Assembly: GCF_018130505.1 (NCBI RefSeq)
Contig: NZ_JAFCKH010000010.1
Location: 62,001-126,000 of the forward strand
Direction: 5' to 3'
Length of the DNA stretch: 64,000 nt
From: Bradyrhizobium tropiciagri
Lineage (GTDB): Bacteria > Pseudomonadota > Alphaproteobacteria > Rhizobiales > Xanthobacteraceae
The notes under the pieces are model-generated. The model worked only from the letters and a program-made list of their open reading frames with translations, was not told where the DNA came from and did no database searches. A program made the position numbers and the translations under genes. This document shows, one piece after another, positions 8,753 through 17,500 of the stretch. Every line of letters begins with the position of its first letter. Within the stretch, counting starts at the first letter, position 1.

Positions 8753-9369
8753 TATCGATATCCTTTATCGAGATCGTTCTTATGAGTTGATCTATGTGCG
8801 GTGCGGCATCTTCCCAAGAGTGCGGCGCGTGCGCCTCACAATGAGTTGTGCCGACCGTGATCTTCTTGCAACGCTCGAACGCTTCCAAAGAGCGTTCGAT
8901 CGAATCGCAAGCGTGGTTGACCGCCTCGTTCGCACACACCGCGCGAGATGACACCGCAGCGTTTTGCATGCGCCTCATGTGCTCGCAATGCCGTGAGCAA
9001 CTCCGTTCCGTTAAGCATTCTTTCACCGCACGCCGCATCGCGCAGTGTGATGTGGTGCGTGACATCTGCTGCCAACGCACCTGCCGTCATTGCGAGGAGC
9101 ATAGCGACGAAGCAATCCATCTCTTCATGCGTGATGCGGTGGATCGTCTTGCTCCGTCATCCCGCGCACGGAGAAGAATTCACCCATCGCCGCGCGGCGC
9201 CATGCCGCGGCACGGCATCGAAATTTTCCCGCCGCTATGTGCACTAGTGGACAGTGTTGCCGCGCCGGCAGGCGTACCGTTCCGCCATCACCGCACGGAC
9301 CTTCTGGCAGCTATCGGTGACTGAGAACGCCGGTCGCGCTCCCGCCCCCTCACGGAATGGAGCAGCGCG
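8753..9369. other. 617-bp region with no well-supported gene
   Basis: It lies between two outward-pointing small genes and probably carries both their promoters. A 36-codon frame with SD-poor ATG at 8841 (stop 8951) encodes CADRDLLATLERFQRAFDRI..., which looks like an amphipathic helix but is too short to call. Around 9085-9160 there is a GTCATTGCGAGGAGC repeat fragment. Other open frames are repeat translations. Confidence 0.4.
9085..9160. repeat. Dispersed repeat fragment, GTCATTGCGAGGAGC type
   Basis: GTCATTGCGAGGAGC followed by ATAGCGACGAAGCAATCCAT, the common form of a repeat found throughout alphaproteobacterial genomes; its inverse half near 9135-9160 (GGTGGATCGTCTTGC, TCCGTCATCCC) is degenerate. 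Confidence 0.5.
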
Positions 9370-9567
9370 ATGCAGATCAACCTTCGTAATCCCCGTCGAT
9401 CCCCGCAGCAGCACCTCGCGGAAGAATCGATCCGCCTGCGCGTCGAGGCCGAAGCAATGCCCCCCGGCGTCGCCCGCGACCGCCTCATCCGCATGGCCCG
9501 CCAGGCCCAGACCGCCTCGCGCATCAACGCGTGGGTGGCTTCACGGGGATTGAAGGCGCCGACGTAA
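9370..9567 (+). CDS. Small hypothetical arginine-rich protein
   Basis: 65 residues, ATG preceded by GGAATGGAGCAGCGCG, which gives a fair Shine-Dalgarno sequence. The protein is basic and helical, with LAEESIRLRVEAEAMPPG, RDRLIRMARQAQTASRI and the end WVASRGLKAPT. Small proteins with the R-x-R-L-I-R-x-A-R-Q-A core are frequent in Bradyrhizobium-like genomes without known function. No membrane segment and no cysteines. Confidence 0.65.
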   Translation: MQINLRNPRRSPQQHLAEESIRLRVEAEAMPPGVARDRLIRMARQAQTASRINAWVASRGLKAPT

Positions 9568-9568
9568 G

Positions 9569-9640
9569 GATGATCCGGACCCGAAGGGCCGCGTTAGCGC
9601 AAAGTGCGAAGCGGTTTTCCGACAAGATCATGCTCAAACA
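9569..9640. repeat. Dispersed repeat (GATCCGGACCCGAAGGGCC type) in convergent gap
   Basis: GATGATCCGGACCCGAAGGG, AAAGTGCGAAGCGGTTTTCC and GACAAGATCATGCTCAAACA follow one another; this string is a familiar intergenic repeat of the Bradyrhizobiaceae. It contains the inverted pair GATGATC...GATCATG. It fills the 84-bp gap between two convergent genes. Confidence 0.55.
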
Positions 9641-9651
9641 AGGAATCGCGA

Positions 9652-10314
9652 TTACGCCGCCGGCTTGTCTTCCTTGTCCTCGCCGCGCATTACGATCTTC
9701 AGCGCATCATCATCCAGCGGCCGCTGCAACGCCTTGGCTTCGCTCCACGGGGCACGCAGCCAGACGTCGCGCTCCTCGTCGGTCGTCAGGATCACCGGCA
9801 TCGCCTTGTCGTGGATCGGCTCCACGATCGCGTTCGGCACCGTGGTGAGGAAACCATAGACGAGATGCGGCCCGGGGATCGGCTTCGACTTGGTGCCGCG
9901 ATCGGCTTTCGTCTCGGTCCAGATGCCGGCAAACGCGCAGAGCGGGCGATCGTCCGACAGCGCGAACCACACCACGTCCTTCTTCTTCGTCGCCGGGTTC
10001 GGCTCCGGCGCGTACTCCGCAAAACTGTTGAGCGGCACCAGGCAGCGGTGCTCCTCCTTCAACCAGCCGCGCCAGTGCGGCGATGACGTGTTGCGGATGT
10101 TGGTCACCGGCGGCCCGCCGCCGCGCGACGGCGGCGGCATGCCCCACCGCATCATCACCATCTCACGCTCGCTGCCCGCGTTGCGCACCACCGGCGCCGG
10201 GAAATCCGGAAACACGCCCGGCATCGGCGCCAGATTGCCGACGTAGCGATTGACCACGCGGAAGAGGCGGAGGATCGCTTCCTGGTTAGTGGTGATGGAA
10301 TAGAGGTTGCACAT
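9652..10314 (-). CDS. SRAP-domain protein (YedK/HMCES family abasic-site DNA-protein crosslinker)
   Basis: 220 residues. The start ATG at 10314 gives [11 protein letters not shown], placing the catalytic Cys at position 2 after Met removal, as the family requires; longer in-frame starts would bury it. Other family elements are [36 protein letters not shown] (active-site Asn/Glu region) and [10 protein letters not shown] with the conserved His. SRAP proteins form a thiazolidine crosslink with abasic sites in single-stranded DNA and shield them from error-prone repair. It lies just downstream of the FRG/DUF262 island but has the high GC of the core genome, so it is probably not part of it. Confidence 0.93.
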   Translation of the reverse strand: MCNLYSITTNQEAILRLFRVVNRYVGNLAPMPGVFPDFPAPVVRNAGSEREMVMMRWGMPPPSRGGGPPVTNIRNTSSPHWRGWLKEEHRCLVPLNSFAEYAPEPNPATKKKDVVWFALSDDRPLCAFAGIWTETKADRGTKSKPIPGPHLVYGFLTTVPNAIVEPIHDKAMPVILTTDEERDVWLRAPWSEAKALQRPLDDDALKIVMRGEDKEDKPAA

Positions 10315-10400
10315 TGAGCGAGCTGTGCCTCTTGCCTTTGCTGGCATCAGCGGTCTGCGTTTTGGGGAAGCCAAAGGACCGTGCTGCTAGTGCAGATCGT

Positions 10401-11504
10401 CTATTCGCCCGTGGTCGTCGGGCCGCTCAACTGTAGAGCAGGGATTCGAAGCGACGTTGATAGAATTCGATAGCGCTCCTTGATGCTCGATGCATCGTTT
10501 GTCCCCTGTTGGTTTAGCCGGTCGAACTCAAGCAGGTCGAACGATGCCTCCGGATATTGTTTGATCGCCGTTTCGCGATTCTCGGCGAGTTTCTGCCGGA
10601 AGTTTAGGAGTTTTCTCCTCGTGATTTTCTGTGTCTCGCCGGCTTCGATCGCACCCTTAAAAAGGAGGTAGTAGACAACCATGATGCCCTGGGCTTGCAA
10701 CAATTCGTCTCTCTCGACAAACTCCTCGCACATCACATCGAGCACGCTGCATACGCTTTGCCTGAGCTCGGTTGCCTTCTTCTTATCTCGGCTATATTTA
10801 TGCGCGAGCGCATCTAGATAGACCTTCTTGGTGTCTACTAGGTTTGCGTGCTCTCTCACGCTGTCTTCTACAAGCAAGAAACGGGCAGCAACCTCTTTGT
10901 GCTGGTATCGGCCGTTTCCGAAGCGCACTTTTTCCAGGAAGAATTGATGCTTGGACACTTCCGTGATGGTAGCAACCATGCGCCCACCGAACGCGTTCCG
11001 CTTTTCAGCTGCATTCAGCGGGACGGCTTCGTTCAGCCGTGAAAACATATCTTCAATTAGATCAAGATCGTCGTCATGTGTGGTGACAGTAACGACGGGC
11101 AGCAAGAACGAGTCGAACTTCACTCTTATTTTAGGATACCGCTTCGCGATGTCGCTATAGCTGAGCTTAGTCAAATCGATGGAAGGGTCCCGTTGATACT
11201 CAAAATCGGAAGCCAGGGTGAATTTCCCATCGAGAAAGTCCCAAATAGCCTCGAGCCGCTGCCGGCCATCAATCACGGCATAGCGTTTGCCAGTCTTAGA
11301 GGCGGCTGCAGCATCAAGAGAGTGAAAATAAATCTTAGGAAGGTCGTAGTCATTTAAGATCGAATCAATCAGGAGGCGCCGCTTCTCGAGAGTCCATACG
11401 CCTCCCTGGCGCTGGTAAGATGGGCTAAGATTGATTTCCTCTCGCTCCGAGTACAAGAACATAATTGTGCTGTTCTTCATCGTAGCAGTTTCAATATAGC
11501 TCAT
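10401..11504 (-). CDS. DUF262 domain protein (GmrSD N-terminal-like, ParB-like nuclease fold)
   Basis: 367 residues. DUF262 motifs: LSPSYQRQGGVW (27-37), KRRLLIDSIL (41-50), the ParB-like DGRQRL (79-84), then SRLNEAVPLNAAEKRNAF (about 155-172). In GmrSD, SspE and similar enzymes this domain uses a nucleotide and controls a C-terminal HNH (DUF1524) nuclease; here the C-terminal 190 residues show no H-x-x-P/HNH pattern, so the nuclease part is missing or replaced. Its ATG overlaps the stop of the FRG gene (ATGA at 11501-11504), indicating translational coupling. The DNA is clearly AT-richer than its neighbours, with AT-ending codons, suggesting horizontal gain. Role in defence is inferred. Confidence 0.88.
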   Translation of the reverse strand: MSYIETATMKNSTIMFLYSEREEINLSPSYQRQGGVWTLEKRRLLIDSILNDYDLPKIYFHSLDAAAASKTGKRYAVIDGRQRLEAIWDFLDGKFTLASDFEYQRDPSIDLTKLSYSDIAKRYPKIRVKFDSFLLPVVTVTTHDDDLDLIEDMFSRLNEAVPLNAAEKRNAFGGRMVATITEVSKHQFFLEKVRFGNGRYQHKEVAARFLLVEDSVREHANLVDTKKVYLDALAHKYSRDKKKATELRQSVCSVLDVMCEEFVERDELLQAQGIMVVYYLLFKGAIEAGETQKITRRKLLNFRQKLAENRETAIKQYPEASFDLLEFDRLNQQGTNDASSIKERYRILSTSLRIPALQLSGPTTTGE

Positions 11505-12238
11505 TGCATCATCTCCCGAAGAATAGCTCCGACGCTAGCCAATTCCGGGAACAGGCTGAATTGGTTGAGGCCGAGCAACCGCAATTCTTTCTTGAGTGGT
11601 TCGCGTGCGCTGCTCGGGATGATGTATTTGATCACATGGGATTTATCTCCGACCGCTTCGACCGGCACTTTTTTTGTGTGATGGATCGTGAACGTCCCCA
11701 TCTGAGCCTGAATGCGAGGATTATTTCTCGTCGCTATTGTTGCAACCGGGAGCAATTCAACGTTTGTGGCCTTAAGCTTGTCGGTTGCGTACGGCATCAA
11801 CTCCTCTGCTTCGAAGGAAGGGATATAATTTGCTTCAAGCGCATTCGAAATGTTCGCGTTTTTATTGAGAGCAGTTGGCTTCAAACACCACACGGCAGCG
11901 TCAGTATTCCTATGAGCTTGGAAGGTATCTACAGCAAAGAAAAGAGCGACTAGTGGACTCTCGCTCCAGTCCAATAGGCGTGTTGGCACACCGTAGTGTT
12001 GCATCAGGAAAGTCCAATCGAAGGCCGAGCTTGGAGATCGCTCTGTTAGCATGGCCGCGCTCTGCTTAAAGCGAGCCAGCGCGGAGCCTTCGGAAAGGCC
12101 TGATTTTGATCTCATGATTCCGGGAAGTAGCGGCCAATTCGCTTTGGCGTGGCCTCGAAACCAAGTGGTAGTCCCGTCCTGATCCGCTCTCAACGCCTCA
12201 AGAAAAGTCGAAATACTTTTCACTCTCCGCACGGTCAC
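11501..12238 (-). CDS. FRG domain protein
   Basis: 245 residues, GTG start at 12238 preceded by GAGGGAATAGCT. The signature W-F-R-G-H lies at 26-30 and the second family block QHYGVPTRLLDWSESPLVAL at about 80-99, followed by FFAVDTF; together these define the FRG domain (PF08867), whose biochemical activity is not established. The C-terminal part has TRNNPRIQAQMGTFTIHH and ends in the helix ASVGAILREMMQ. First gene of a two-gene operon with the DUF262 gene. AT-rich relative to flanking genes. The protein is cytoplasmic, with no signal or membrane segment. Confidence 0.88.
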   Translation of the reverse strand: MTVRRVKSISTFLEALRADQDGTTTWFRGHAKANWPLLPGIMRSKSGLSEGSALARFKQSAAMLTERSPSSAFDWTFLMQHYGVPTRLLDWSESPLVALFFAVDTFQAHRNTDAAVWCLKPTALNKNANISNALEANYIPSFEAEELMPYATDKLKATNVELLPVATIATRNNPRIQAQMGTFTIHHTKKVPVEAVGDKSHVIKYIIPSSAREPLKKELRLLGLNQFSLFPELASVGAILREMMQ

Positions 12239-12367
12239 AGCTATTCCCTCGCCCCCAAATTATTCAACCATTGGAAGAGTCTTTATCTAAGTTCTCGCAC
12301 TAGTAAAGCTGCGAATAAGTAGTAGGCGAGGCGAGGGTGCAGTTCTGAAGTTTTCGACCAACAACAA

Positions 12368-12397
12368 AAACGGCCGGGTCATCCGACCCGGCCGTTC
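12368..12397 (-). terminator. Rho-independent terminator of rpmB
   Basis: On the minus strand: AACGGCCGGGTC, loop GGAT, GACCCGGCCGTT, followed by TTTG. Perfect 12-bp stem with a T-run, about 40 bp after the rpmB stop. Confidence 0.85.
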
Positions 12398-12438
12398 AAA
12401 ACTCTCTCAGCTCTTTGCAGCTATCCGCCGCCTTCGCC

Positions 12439-12747
12439 TTAGCTCGCCTGCTTCACCGGCGCCGGCTTGCCGACCTTCTTCTCGATCGCGCGCTTGAGAT
12501 CGAGGGCGCGCGGCGAGAGCACTTCGGCCTTGGCCTTCATGAGGTAGGCATCGAGGCCGCCATTGTGGTCGACACTCTTCAGCGCATTGGTCGAGACGCG
12601 CAGGCGCACGTTGCGGCCGAGCGCTTCGGAGATGAAGGTGATGTTGGCCAGGTTCGGCAGGAAGCGCCGCTTGGTCTTGATGTTCGAGTGGCTCACCTTG
12701 TGGCCCGTCTGGGGGCCCTTGGCCGTCAGTTCGCAGCGCCGCGACAT
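12439..12747 (-). CDS. rpmB: 50S ribosomal protein L28
   Basis: 102 residues from ATG 12747, beginning [20 protein letters not shown], the standard L28 N-terminus. [13 protein letters not shown] and the strand [20 protein letters not shown] are the family core. The C-terminal tail ([17 protein letters not shown]) is the longer alphaproteobacterial version. Component of the large ribosomal subunit. Open frame upstream of the ATG is not part of the protein. A strong terminator follows. Confidence 0.97.
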   Translation of the reverse strand: MSRRCELTAKGPQTGHKVSHSNIKTKRRFLPNLANITFISEALGRNVRLRVSTNALKSVDHNGGLDAYLMKAKAEVLSPRALDLKRAIEKKVGKPAPVKQAS

Positions 12748-13066
12748 GTCACAAAATCCTTTTCCATCCCCGCCTCTTGGCCAGGCGTGCAATCGCACGG
12801 CCCGCGCGGGGGTTTTGAATTCGCGTCCATTTTCCAGGAACCGCGGGTGTATAGGGGCAGAATGCCGAAGCGTCAAGGTTCTAAAGGCCAATGGCGCGCG
12901 TCGGATTCCCGGTTCATAAGCTGTTCCAGCCACTTAACGGCGGATATGGCAACCATATAAAGGGCGTATTCGGCTGCAACGCTCGGTTCCATAAGGACGC
13001 GCGTTGTCGGGCCGATAGATGTGCCTCATGACAGAACGCCGCGCCGATAGCAGGACCGTCAGGTAA
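12748..13066. other. 319-bp divergent intergenic region
   Basis: Separates rpmB (leftward) from the DUF3108 gene (rightward) and must hold both promoters. No convincing -35/-10 pair, palindrome or small gene stands out. Confidence 0.4.
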
Positions 13067-13918
13067 GTGACCACCCCGATTGCCATTTTGCCCCCGTTCG
13101 GGTGGCTGGTCGGCCTTCTGGCCGGCGCGTTTCTGCTGTTCGGCTCCGAAGAGGGGCGCGCGCAGGGGCGGCTTGACGCCCAGTATGAAGCGACGCTCGC
13201 CGGTATCCCGGTCGGCAAGGGCACCTGGACCGTCGAGATCGGCGACGAGGCGTTCTCGGCCTCGGCCCAGGGCGGCACCGCGGGCCTCCTGAAAGCATTC
13301 TCCGGCGGCAGCGGCTCGGGCGCCTCGCAGGGGCGCATGGTCAACGGCTCGCCGGTCGCCAACGCCTATTCCGCCACCACCACCACCGCCAAGAAGTCCG
13401 AGACGATCCGCATGGTGCTGGCCGGCGGCGCCATCAAGGACTCGGCGATCGAGCCGGAGCCGCCGGTCGATGCCGACCGCATCCCGGTCACCGAGGCGCA
13501 GAAGAAGGGCGTGTTCGATCCGATGACCGGCTCGCTGCTCCGCGTGCCCGGCAATGCCGAATTGATGAGCCCGGATGTCTGCCGCACCTCCGCCGGCGTG
13601 TTCGACGGCCGCATGCGCTACGACCTCAAGCTGGATTTCAAGCGCGTCGAGATGGTGAAGGCCGAGCGAGGCTATCACGGCCCGGCGCTGGTCTGCGCGG
13701 TGTATTTCGTGCCGATCTCGGGCTACATCCCCGATCGCCCCGTGATCAAATATCTCGCCGCCCAGCGCAGCATCGAGATCGCCTTCGTGCCGATCGCCGG
13801 CACGCGCCTCCTTGTGCCGTTCCGCATGACGATCCCGACCCCGCTCGGCCAGGCCATGCTGGAGGCGACGTCGTTCGTGACCACGGCCGCGCCGCCGCGC
13901 GTGGCGAAGACGCAGTAA
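13067..13918 (+). CDS. DUF3108 domain-containing exported protein
   Basis: 283 residues from GTG 13067 (weak AGG upstream). The N-terminus is a signal peptide or anchor (FGWLVGLLAGAFLLFGS) followed by AQGRLDAQYEATLAGIPVGKG, the start of the DUF3108 fold. Further typical elements are RYDLKLDFKRVEMVKAERGY and the C-terminal VPFRMTIPTPLGQAMLEATS. DUF3108 proteins are predicted periplasmic beta-barrel-like (lipocalin/LolB-like shape) proteins with no defined activity. Alone between rpmB and the helicase gene. Confidence 0.85.
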   Translation: MTTPIAILPPFGWLVGLLAGAFLLFGSEEGRAQGRLDAQYEATLAGIPVGKGTWTVEIGDEAFSASAQGGTAGLLKAFSGGSGSGASQGRMVNGSPVANAYSATTTTAKKSETIRMVLAGGAIKDSAIEPEPPVDADRIPVTEAQKKGVFDPMTGSLLRVPGNAELMSPDVCRTSAGVFDGRMRYDLKLDFKRVEMVKAERGYHGPALVCAVYFVPISGYIPDRPVIKYLAAQRSIEIAFVPIAGTRLLVPFRMTIPTPLGQAMLEATSFVTTAAPPRVAKTQ

Positions 13919-13945
13919 GATTCGACGCAGCCGCTGCTGCCTGAA

Positions 13946-14051
13946 CCGTCACCCTGAGGAGGCCGCGGAGCGGCCGTCTCGAAGGGTCGACGGCCCGGCT
14001 GGTGGCCGTGCATCCTTCGAGGCTCGCTCCGCTCGCACCTCAGGATGACGG
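13946..14051. repeat. Palindromic repeat, CCGTCACCCTGAGG type
   Basis: CCGTCACCCTGAGGAGGCCG on the left is balanced by CACCTCAGGATGACGGG on the right, and CTCGAAGGGTC is balanced by CATCCTTCGAGG. A familiar dispersed element of Bradyrhizobium genomes. Confidence 0.7.
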
Positions 14052-14066
14052 GACTGGCAGTGGCTT

Positions 14067-14158
14067 CGTAGCCGGATGGAGCGGAGCGTAATCCGGGGCC
14101 GCCTTCTCCGCGGGTCGACTGGTCCCCGCATTCCGCTGCGCTGCATGCGGGCTACGGG
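14067..14158. repeat. Palindromic repeat, GTAGCCCGGATG type
   Basis: GTAGCCGGATGGAGCGGAGC on the left and GCTGCATGCGGGCTACGGG on the right form the two arms. Same family as the elements at 20963, 21826 and 45421, here more diverged. Confidence 0.65.
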
Positions 14159-14590
14159 TCGGTGCATGCAACAAACGTCATCGGAATCCAGTTGACTCCC
14201 GGCCGGTTCTGATTCGACTCAACGACCTCTGGAACTTAAGGAATTCAGTCCGCCTATCCTGCGCTTGTGGAGCCCTTTCAAACTTGATCTAGTGCCGCCG
14301 CCTGGGCCGCACCCGAGATGTTGCGGTGAACGTTTCAGGCCTGGAAGGGAGTCAGCGATTCGGCCGCGATTCGTTCGTGGCTCGTTCCGAAGCTTAAGCG
14401 GAGAGCGGAAAGCGTCGCATTGTGAGACAGATCTTGCGAAACACGATGCCCACCGCAACCGCCGGCTACTGTGCATGGGGTTGTTTTCGCCATTTTGGCG
14501 GGACGTGCCCGACCGTGCCTCCTTCGGGACGCCCTTCGCGCTTCGCGCCAGATTTGACCGCAGCACCAATATAAGAAACACCTGCAGAAA

Positions 14591-17500
14591 ATGGCCTTCT
14601 CATCCTCGTTCGGAACTGACCGCGCGCCCGGCGCTGGCGTCACCGCCGTGCTCGGGCCGACCAACACCGGCAAGACGCATCTCGCGATCGAGCGGATGCT
14701 GGCGCATTCGTCCGGCCTGATCGGCCTGCCGCTGCGGCTGCTCGCGCGCGAGGTCTACAACAAGATCGTGGCGCGCACGGGCGAGGACAGCGTCGCGCTG
14801 ATCACCGGCGAGGAGAAGATCAAGCCGAAGGCGCCGCGCTTCTGGGTCTCGACCGTGGAGGCGATGCCGCGCGATCTCGACGTGTCGTTTCTTGCCGTCG
14901 ACGAGATCCAGATCGCGGCGGATCTCGAACGCGGCCACGTCTTCACCGACCGCATCCTCAACCGCAGAGGCCGCGACGAGACGCTGCTGCTCGGGGCCGC
15001 GACGATGCGCCCGATCATCGAGCGGCTGTTGCCGGGCGCCTCGATCATCACGCGTCCCCGCCTGTCGCAGCTCGAATTCGCCGGCGACCGCAAGATCACG
15101 CGGCAGCCGCGCCGCACCGCGATCGTTGCGTTCTCAGCTGACGAAGTCTACGCGATCGCCGAATTGATCCGCCGCCAGCATGGCGGCGCGGCCGTGGTGC
15201 TGGGCTCGCTGTCGCCGCGCACGAGGAATGCACAAGTCGCCATGTTCCAGAACGGCGACGTCGATTATCTCGTCGCCACCGACGCCGTCGGCATGGGCCT
15301 CAATCTCGACGTCGATCACGTCGCCTTCGCCTCCGACCGCAAATACGACGGCTACCAGTTTCGCCGCCTGACCCCGGCCGAGTTCGCGCAGATCGCCGGC
15401 CGCGCCGGCCGCGCCACGCGCAACGGCACCTTCGGCACCACCGGCCGCTGCGCGCCGTTCGAGCCCGAACTGGTCAATGCGCTGCAGAACCACACCTTCG
15501 ACAGCGTGAAGATGCTGCAATGGCGGAATGCAAAACTCGATTTCGCCTCGCTCGGCGCGCTCCAGGTGTCGCTGGCGCTGTCGCCCGGGCACGAGGTGCT
15601 GACGCGGGCGCCGGTCGCCGAGGACATGCGCGTGCTCGAGCACGTCGCGCGCGACGCCGAGGTGCGCGAGATGGCGCACGGCGCCAAGGCAGTGGAGCGG
15701 CTCTGGGAGGCCTGCCAGGTTCCCGACTACCGAAAACTGTCGCCGGCCGCCCATGCCGAACTCGTGACCACGCTGTACGGCTTCCTGATGCAAAAGGGTC
15801 GTATCCCTGACGCATGGTTCGCAGCCCAGGTGAACCAGGCCGACCGCACCGACGGCGATATCGACACGCTGTCGGGCCGGATCGCGCAAATCCGGACCTG
15901 GACCTTCGTGGCCAACCGGCCGGACTGGCTGTATGACCCGGAGCACTGGCAGGGGATCACGCGAGATCTCGAAAATAAATTATCCGATGCGCTGCATGAA
16001 CGGCTCACGGAGCGTTTCGTTGACAGGCGGACCAGTGTATTGATGCGCCGCCTGCGGGAGAACTCAGTTTTGAATACGGAAATTGGCAAGACCGGCGAAG
16101 TGATCGTGGAAGGTCATGTGATCGGCCGGCTCGATGGTTTCACCTTTGCGCCCGATGCGGCGGAGGCCGGCAGCGACGCCAAGGCGCTGCAGGCGGCCGC
16201 GCAGCAGGTGCTGGCGCGCGAGATCGATGCGCGTGCCGAGAAACTGGGCGCCGCGCCCGACGAGCAGTTCGTGCTGACCTCCGACGGCACCATCCGCTGG
16301 ACCGGCGATGCGGTGGCGAAGCTGGTCGCGGCCGATGACGCGCTGCATCCGCGCCTGCGCATCATCTCCGACGAGCGGCTGACCGGCGCCGCGCGCGAAG
16401 CCGTGCAGACCCGGCTCGACCTCTGGCTCAAGACGCATATCGAGAAGCTGCTCGGGCCGCTGTTCGAACTCTCCAAGGCCGAGGACCTGCAGGGCATCGC
16501 CCGCGGCATCGCCTTCCAGCTGGTCGAGGCGCTCGGCGTGCTGGAGCGTTCGAAGATCTCCACCGAGATGAAGGATCTCGACCAGCCGTCGCGCGCGACG
16601 CTGCGTAAATACGGCGTGCGGTTCGGCGCCTACCACATCTACTTCCCGCAGCTCCTGAAGCCTGCGGCGCGCTCGCTGGCCTCGCTGCTGTGGGCCGAGA
16701 AGCAGAGCAATGTCGACATGGCTGCGCTCTCGAACGTGCAGCATCTCGCTTCCAGCGGCCGCACCTCGTTCCCGGTCGACAAGGCGTTGCCGCGCGATGG
16801 CTATCGCGTGCTTGGCTATCGCCAGGCCGGCGAGCGCGCGGTGCGCGTCGACATCCTGGAGCGGCTTGCCGATCTGATCCGCCCGGCGCTGGCCTGGCGC
16901 GAGACCTCGCCGGGCGAGAAGCCCGCCGGCGCGTTCGACGGCCGCGGTTTTGTCGTGACCCAGGCGATGACCTCGCTGACCGGATCGGCGGGCGAAGATT
17001 TCGCCTCGATCCTGCGCGCGCTCGGCTACCGGATGGACCGCCGTCCGCCGCTGCCGCCCAAGCCGGTCGAGGCCGCGCCTGTGCCGGTCGAGATCACCGA
17101 GACTGTCGCCGCTGAAGCTCAGCCGGTTGAGGCGACCACTGAAGCCGCCGTGGACGCGCCGGTCGATGCCGGCGCCGAAGCGGTTGTCGAAGCCGCTCCT
17201 GTCGAGATTGCCGCCACCGAAGCGCCCGACGCGCCGGAGGCGGAGGCTGCCGCCGAGTTGCCGGTCTCCGGCGATCCCGCCCCGTCAGCCGCGCTGCTGC
17301 CCGATGTCGGCTTCGCGTCCGTCGTTCCCAGCGAGGCAACACCCGTCGTCCTCGAGACGCGGCCCGAGCCGGCCGCTGAAGCCGCGCCGGAGCCTGTCGC
17401 CGAAGCGCCTGCGGCTGAAGCCGCCGCTGAGCCCGCAGAAGCTGCCGAGGCACCGGCTGAGGCTGCCGCTGACGCGCCCGCGGAGACCGCAAGCGCCGAA

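Larger units (their letters stand above)
13919..14590. other. 672-bp intergenic region with two dispersed repeats
   Basis: Two repeat elements occupy 13946-14158. The remaining 14160-14590 has no supported gene; the AT-rich stretch ATATAAGAAACACC at about 14570-14583 just before the helicase ATG could belong to its leader. No terminator with a T-run follows the DUF3108 gene. Confidence 0.45.

Noticed and set aside
8836-9120. Leftward frame beginning MDCFVAMLLAMT
   Set aside because: This start is the usual translation of a GTCATTGCGAGG-type repeat and no start signal is seen.
10401-11504. DUF262 protein as a plasmid-partition ParB
   Set aside because: It has the DUF262 motif set, no HTH, and no ParA gene nearby.
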